DNA from: Ruminococcaceae bacterium UBA6855
GTDB lineage: Bacteria > Bacillota > Clostridia > Oscillospirales > Acutalibacteraceae
Assembly: GCA_002451755.1 (NCBI GenBank)
Contig: DKDF01000070.1
Span: 1 to 8,705, forward strand
Reading direction: 5' to 3'
DNA length: 8,705 nt
The position numbers were made by a program, and so were the translations under genes. Below, in pieces: positions 5,258 through 8,705 of this stretch. The notes beneath the pieces are model-generated. The model made no database searches, was not told the origin of the DNA, and saw nothing but the letters and a program-made list of their open reading frames with translations. Position 1 is the first letter of the stretch; every line of letters starts with the position of its first letter.

Positions 5258-5848
5258 ATGCGACTTGGCATTTTCGGCGGCACCTTCAATCCGCCGCACC
5301 TGGGGCATCTCGGGCTCGTCACCGCGATAGCGGACAAGATGCAGCTCGACCGTGTCCTGATTATACCGGCATCCGTCCCGCCGCATAAGCACGTTTCAAA
5401 TCTCGCGTGCAGCAGGGACAGGCTTGAGATGTGCCGGCTCAATTTTGAAAAAGACGGCAGATTTTCCGTCTCGGACACGGAGCTTCGCCGCGTCGGCAAG
5501 AGCTACACCTATGACACGCTCTGCGAGATAAAGCGCGAATACCCGGACGCCGAGCTGTTTTTGATAGTCGGCTCGGATATGCTCGCGACATTTGACGAGT
5601 GGTACCGCTACCACGACATACTGATGATGTCCACCCTCTGCGCCGCCTCGCGCAAGCACGGCTTTGTCCCCGAGCTTGAGGGCAGGTTCACGCAGGAGGA
5701 AATAAAAAAGATAAAATTCATCGAGATCCCGGTCTTTGAAGTAAGCTCGACAATCATTCGCCGCAGAATTTCAGAAAATGAGAGCACGCAGGGGCTTCTC
5801 GCCGACGGCGTGCGCAACTATATCGAAAAGAAGGGGCTTTACACTTGA
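5258..5848 (+). CDS. nadD: Nicotinate-nucleotide adenylyltransferase
   Basis: Transfers AMP from ATP to nicotinate mononucleotide to make deamido-NAD (NaAD), the shared step of de novo and salvage NAD synthesis. The 196-residue length is normal. The nucleotidyltransferase signature GGTFNPPHLGH (7-17) carries the catalytic HxGH. PPHK (41-44), FLIVGSDM (101-108) with the nearby W115, and the C-terminal EVSSTIIRRR (161-170, the SxTxxR motif) complete the set. AGGAG lies about 8 nt before the ATG. It follows the SanA-like gene by 21 bp, and its stop overlaps the TTG start of yqeK (TTGA, 5845-5848). Its substrate is the product of PncB, encoded in the same window. Confidence 0.97.
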   Translation: MRLGIFGGTFNPPHLGHLGLVTAIADKMQLDRVLIIPASVPPHKHVSNLACSRDRLEMCRLNFEKDGRFSVSDTELRRVGKSYTYDTLCEIKREYPDAELFLIVGSDMLATFDEWYRYHDILMMSTLCAASRKHGFVPELEGRFTQEEIKKIKFIEIPVFEVSSTIIRRRISENESTQGLLADGVRNYIEKKGLYT

Positions 5849-6432
5849 ACGTACCCGAGAAATACAAAGAATATGATGAGCTGCTGAAAACTAAGCTCGA
5901 CGACTACAGATACATCCACTCGCTCGGCGTTGCAAAGAGCGCCCGTCACCTCGCCGAGCTATACGGCGCAGACCCCGAAAAGGCTTATTTTGCGGGACTT
6001 CTGCACGATGTGATGAAGAACGCCGCGCCCGAAGAGCAGTTGCAAATAATAGAAAAAGCTGATATAATGTTATCTCCGTCCGAGCGCCTGAACCGCAAGC
6101 TCTGGCACGCTATAGCCGGAGCGGCATTTTTAAGACTTGAGCTTCACATCACCGACGAGGACATCATCGGCGCGGTTCGCTGGCACACTACGGGCAAAGC
6201 CAACATGACGCAGCTCGAAAAGATAGTCTATCTCGCGGATTTCATAAGCGAGGACAGAAAATATCCCGATGTCGACAAAGTCCGCGAGCTTTCGGAACAG
6301 TCGATAGAATCTGCGATGCTCTACACCCAGAGATACTGCATATCAAAGCTCCTCGCCGACGGAATGATAATCGACCCGTCGAGCGTCGACTGCTACAATG
6401 AACTTATAACCGAGAGGAGTTCAGAGAAATGA
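5845..6432 (+). CDS. yqeK: HD-domain diadenosine tetraphosphatase, YqeK family
   Basis: A symmetrical Ap4A hydrolase of the YqeK type (Ap4A to two ADP), which limits a stress-associated nucleotide. The product is 195 residues. The metal ligands of the HD fold are visible: H25 in YIHSLGVA, H54-D55 in LLHDVMK, H88 in LWHAIAG, H114 in VRWHTTG and D132 in YLADFISEDR. Family members bind iron at these positions. Translation probably starts at TTG (5845), overlapping the nadD stop in TTGA, with AAGGGG about 8 nt upstream. No ATG or GTG offers a better placed start. The tight overlap fits the conserved nadD-yqeK pair of Bacillota. Its stop overlaps the rsfS start in ATGA (6429-6432). Confidence 0.94.
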   Translation: MNVPEKYKEYDELLKTKLDDYRYIHSLGVAKSARHLAELYGADPEKAYFAGLLHDVMKNAAPEEQLQIIEKADIMLSPSERLNRKLWHAIAGAAFLRLELHITDEDIIGAVRWHTTGKANMTQLEKIVYLADFISEDRKYPDVDKVRELSEQSIESAMLYTQRYCISKLLADGMIIDPSSVDCYNELITERSSEK

Positions 6433-6782
6433 CCCCCAGAGAACTGACAAACGAAATAGTTAAAATACTCGACAAGAAAAAGGCGCTGGACATCACGGCG
6501 ATAAAGACCGAGGAGCTGACTATAGTCTCCGACTATTTTGTCATCGCGACCGGTACTTCAAACACCCATGTCAAGAGCCTCGCGGACGATCTCGAATACG
6601 AGATGGGCAAGCTCGGCGCAGCGCCCGAGCACATTGAGGGACGCGCGACCGGCTGGATTCTGCTCGATTTCGGCAGCGTGCTCGTCCACCTGTTCCAGAA
6701 GGATCAGCGCGAATACTACAACCTCGAGCGCCTTTGGAACGACGCACAGCAGATCGATATCAGCGACCTGCTGACCGACTGA
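6429..6782 (+). CDS. rsfS: Ribosome silencing factor RsfS
   Basis: Binds ribosomal protein uL14 on the 50S subunit and blocks subunit joining, slowing translation when nutrients are short (family knowledge). The 117-residue product is standard length and carries the family core: ALDITAIKT (19-27), SDYFVIATGTSNTHV (34-48), GWILLDFGSVLVHLF (75-89) and REYYNLERLW (94-103). GAGGAG (6414-6419) lies 9 nt before the ATG, which overlaps the yqeK stop. leuS begins 31 nt downstream, so the two translation-related genes are probably co-transcribed. Confidence 0.97.
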   Translation: MTPRELTNEIVKILDKKKALDITAIKTEELTIVSDYFVIATGTSNTHVKSLADDLEYEMGKLGAAPEHIEGRATGWILLDFGSVLVHLFQKDQREYYNLERLWNDAQQIDISDLLTD

Positions 6783-6813
6783 GAGAGAACATCCGAAAGG
6801 AATGACATAAATC

Positions 6814-8705
6814 ATGGCAAACTACGATTTCAAAACCATTGAAAAGAAGTGGCAGGACCGCTGGGAGAAAGAGGGCACTTTCAGAGCTATCGACGATTTC
6901 TCGCTGCCCAAGTTCTACGGGCTCATCGAGTTCCCCTATCCGAGCGGCGCAGGCATGCACGTCGGCCACATCAAGGCTTATTCCGGCATGGAGGTCATCT
7001 GCCGCAAGCGCAGGATGCAGGGCTACAATGTCCTGTTCCCGATAGGCTTCGACGCATTCGGACTGCCCGCCGAGAACTACGCGATAAAGACCGGCACCCA
7101 TCCGCGCATAGTCACCGACCAGAACATCCACAATTTCACCGGTCAGCTCAAGCGCGTCGGCTTCGCATTCGACTGGAGCCGCGTTATCGACACGACCGAC
7201 ACCGACTACTACAAGTGGACCCAGTGGATATTCCTCAAGATGTTCGAGCACGGACTCGTTTTCCGCGACAAGGCGTTCGTCAACTACTGCCCGAGCTGCA
7301 AATGCGTACTCTCCAACGAGGACTCGCAGGGCGGCAAGTGCGACATCTGCCACAGCGACGTTATCCAGAAGTCGAAGGACGTCTGGTTCCTGCGCATAAC
7401 CGAATACGCCGACAAGCTGCTTGACGGACTCAAGCATGTCGACTTCCCGGCGAATATAAAGGCTCAGCAGGAGAACTGGATCGGTCGCTCTACCGGCGCA
7501 TTCGTCAACTTCACCCTCTCGGGAACGGATGAGACGCTGCGCATATACACCACCCGCCCCGACACCCTCTTCGGCGTCACCTTCATGGTCATGGCTCCCG
7601 AGCACCCGCTCATCGACAAGTACTCGGACCGCATCTCGAACATGGACGAGGTCGAAAATTACCGCACCGAATGCGGCAAAAAGACCGAGTTCGAGCGCAC
7701 TCAGCTTGTCAAGGACAAGACCGGCGTCAAGCTCAGCGGACTCACCGCAGTCAACCCCGTCAACGGCAAGGAGATCCCGATATTCATCTCCGATTATGTC
7801 ATGATGGGCTACGGCACCGGCGCCATTATGGCTGTTCCCGCCCACGATCAGCGCGACTGGGATTTTGCAAAGGCGTTCGGCATTGACATCATCCAGGTCA
7901 TCAAGGGCGGCGACATTGAAAAAGAAGCATACACCGGCGACGGTGAGATGATAAACTCCGATTTTCTCAACGGAACGGACAACAAGAAAGAGTCTATAGA
8001 AAAGATGCTCGAGTTCCTCAAGGAGCGCGGCATCGGCGAGAAGGGCGTCCAGTACAAAATGAAGGACTGGGCATTCAACCGCCAGCGTTACTGGGGCGAG
8101 CCCATCCCGATCATCCACTGCCCGCACTGCGGAATGGTCGCCGTGCCCGAGAACGAGCTGCCGCTCAAGCTCCCCGATGTTGAGAACTTTGAGCCCGGCG
8201 AGGGCGGCGAAAGCCCGCTCGCGAAGATAGATTCCTTCGTCAACTGCACCTGCCCGAAGTGCGGCGCGCCCGCGAAGCGCGAGACGGACACGATGCCCCA
8301 GTGGGCTGGTTCGTCCTGGTACTTCCTGCGCTACATCGATCCGCACAACGACAAGTGCTTTGCAGACAAAGACAAGCTCAAATACTGGCTCCCCGTCGAC
8401 TGGTACAACGGCGGCATGGAGCACGTTACGCGCCATCTTATCTACTCGCGCTTCTGGCACCGCTTCCTCTATGATATCGGCGAGGTCCCCGTGCCCGAGC
8501 CGTATGCGAAGCGTTCGGGTCTCGGACTCGTGCTCGGCGCGGACGGCGTGAAGATGTCGAAATCCCGCGGCAACGTTGTTGACCCCGACGATGTTATCAA
8601 AAAATACGGCGCGGACACCCTGCGCACATATATAATGTTTATGAGCGACTATTCAGCCTCCGCCCCGTGGAAAGAGAGCGGCGTCAAGGGCTGCAAGCGC
8701 TTCCT
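6814..8705 (+). CDS. leuS: Leucyl-tRNA synthetase, N-terminal ~630 residues (partial)
   Basis: Charges tRNA-Leu with leucine. Bacterial members are roughly 800-880 residues, so the anticodon-binding end is cut off by the right edge. Class I motifs are present: the HIGH equivalent HVGH (49-52, within PYPSGAGMHVGH) and KMSKS (580-584). The CP1 editing domain spans about 224-420, with TTRPDT (246-251) and GTGAIMAVPAHDQRD (334-348), whose Asp at 345 is the conserved proofreading residue. Two cysteine sets suit zinc: C159/C162 with C176/C179, and C436/C439 with C480/C483. TMPQWAGSSWYFLRY (493-507) is typical. The ATG is preceded by AAAGGA with 12-nt spacing, longer than ideal, and the tiny frame ATG-ACA-TAA (6802-6810) lies between them. 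No T-box fits in the 31-nt gap after rsfS, so expression probably follows the operon. Confidence 0.97.
   Translation, partial: MANYDFKTIEKKWQDRWEKEGTFRAIDDFSLPKFYGLIEFPYPSGAGMHVGHIKAYSGMEVICRKRRMQGYNVLFPIGFDAFGLPAENYAIKTGTHPRIVTDQNIHNFTGQLKRVGFAFDWSRVIDTTDTDYYKWTQWIFLKMFEHGLVFRDKAFVNYCPSCKCVLSNEDSQGGKCDICHSDVIQKSKDVWFLRITEYADKLLDGLKHVDFPANIKAQQENWIGRSTGAFVNFTLSGTDETLRIYTTRPDTLFGVTFMVMAPEHPLIDKYSDRISNMDEVENYRTECGKKTEFERTQLVKDKTGVKLSGLTAVNPVNGKEIPIFISDYVMMGYGTGAIMAVPAHDQRDWDFAKAFGIDIIQVIKGGDIEKEAYTGDGEMINSDFLNGTDNKKESIEKMLEFLKERGIGEKGVQYKMKDWAFNRQRYWGEPIPIIHCPHCGMVAVPENELPLKLPDVENFEPGEGGESPLAKIDSFVNCTCPKCGAPAKRETDTMPQWAGSSWYFLRYIDPHNDKCFADKDKLKYWLPVDWYNGGMEHVTRHLIYSRFWHRFLYDIGEVPVPEPYAKRSGLGLVLGADGVKMSKSRGNVVDPDDVIKKYGADTLRTYIMFMSDYSASAPWKESGVKGCKRF

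Noticed and set aside
6760..8460. A 566-residue open frame on the minus strand antisense to leuS
   Set aside because: It lies wholly over leuS, has no family motif and low-complexity A/V/L/E-rich composition, as expected when GC-rich codons leave the opposite strand open.

Overview
The window comes from a Clostridia-type bacterium (Bacillota), most likely a gut lineage near Oscillospiraceae/Ruminococcaceae. The evidence is the 16S rRNA 5' end on the minus strand at the left edge, purine-rich Shine-Dalgarno sites, the nadD-yqeK-rsfS-leuS gene order, and fairly GC-rich coding DNA next to AT-rich control regions. The family placement is an inference from sequence style, not from a search.

Left part (1-2360, minus strand). 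The first 66 bases of a 16S rRNA gene run off the edge, preceded by a leader of about 210 nt with a boxA-like motif and a near-consensus promoter (TTGACA, 17 bp, TAATAT). Upstream of that promoter, in the same direction, is pncB (nicotinate phosphoribosyltransferase). Its stop codon overlaps the GTG start of a 30-codon ORF that predicts a single-pass membrane microprotein, and a hairpin follows. pncB has an AT-rich leader with a GAAA-capped hairpin and a palindrome.

Middle part (2230-3850). A 79-residue XRE-type helix-turn-helix protein on the plus strand forms an insulated one-gene unit: an extended -10 promoter, a leader with mutually exclusive stems, an AGGAGG site and a 16-bp terminator. 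A convergent gene encodes a zinc-ribbon protein with six membrane segments and unknown function. Divergent from it is a YaiI/YqxD (UPF0178) family gene.

Bases 3851-4549 hold no credible gene. They contain a dense cluster of short perfect palindromes, which look like dispersed intergenic repeats.

Right part (4550-8705, plus strand). Five closely spaced genes form an apparent operon: a SanA/YdcF-type DUF218 envelope protein, nadD, yqeK, rsfS and the first ~630 codons of leuS, cut by the right edge. PncB and NadD catalyse consecutive steps, nicotinate to NaMN to NaAD. YqeK hydrolyses diadenosine tetraphosphate, RsfS silences ribosomes in poor conditions, and LeuS charges tRNA-Leu, so the region combines NAD supply with translation control. 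No clear undescribed multi-gene system is visible. The most novel candidates are the pncB-coupled microprotein, the regulated leader of the helix-turn-helix gene and the palindrome cluster.
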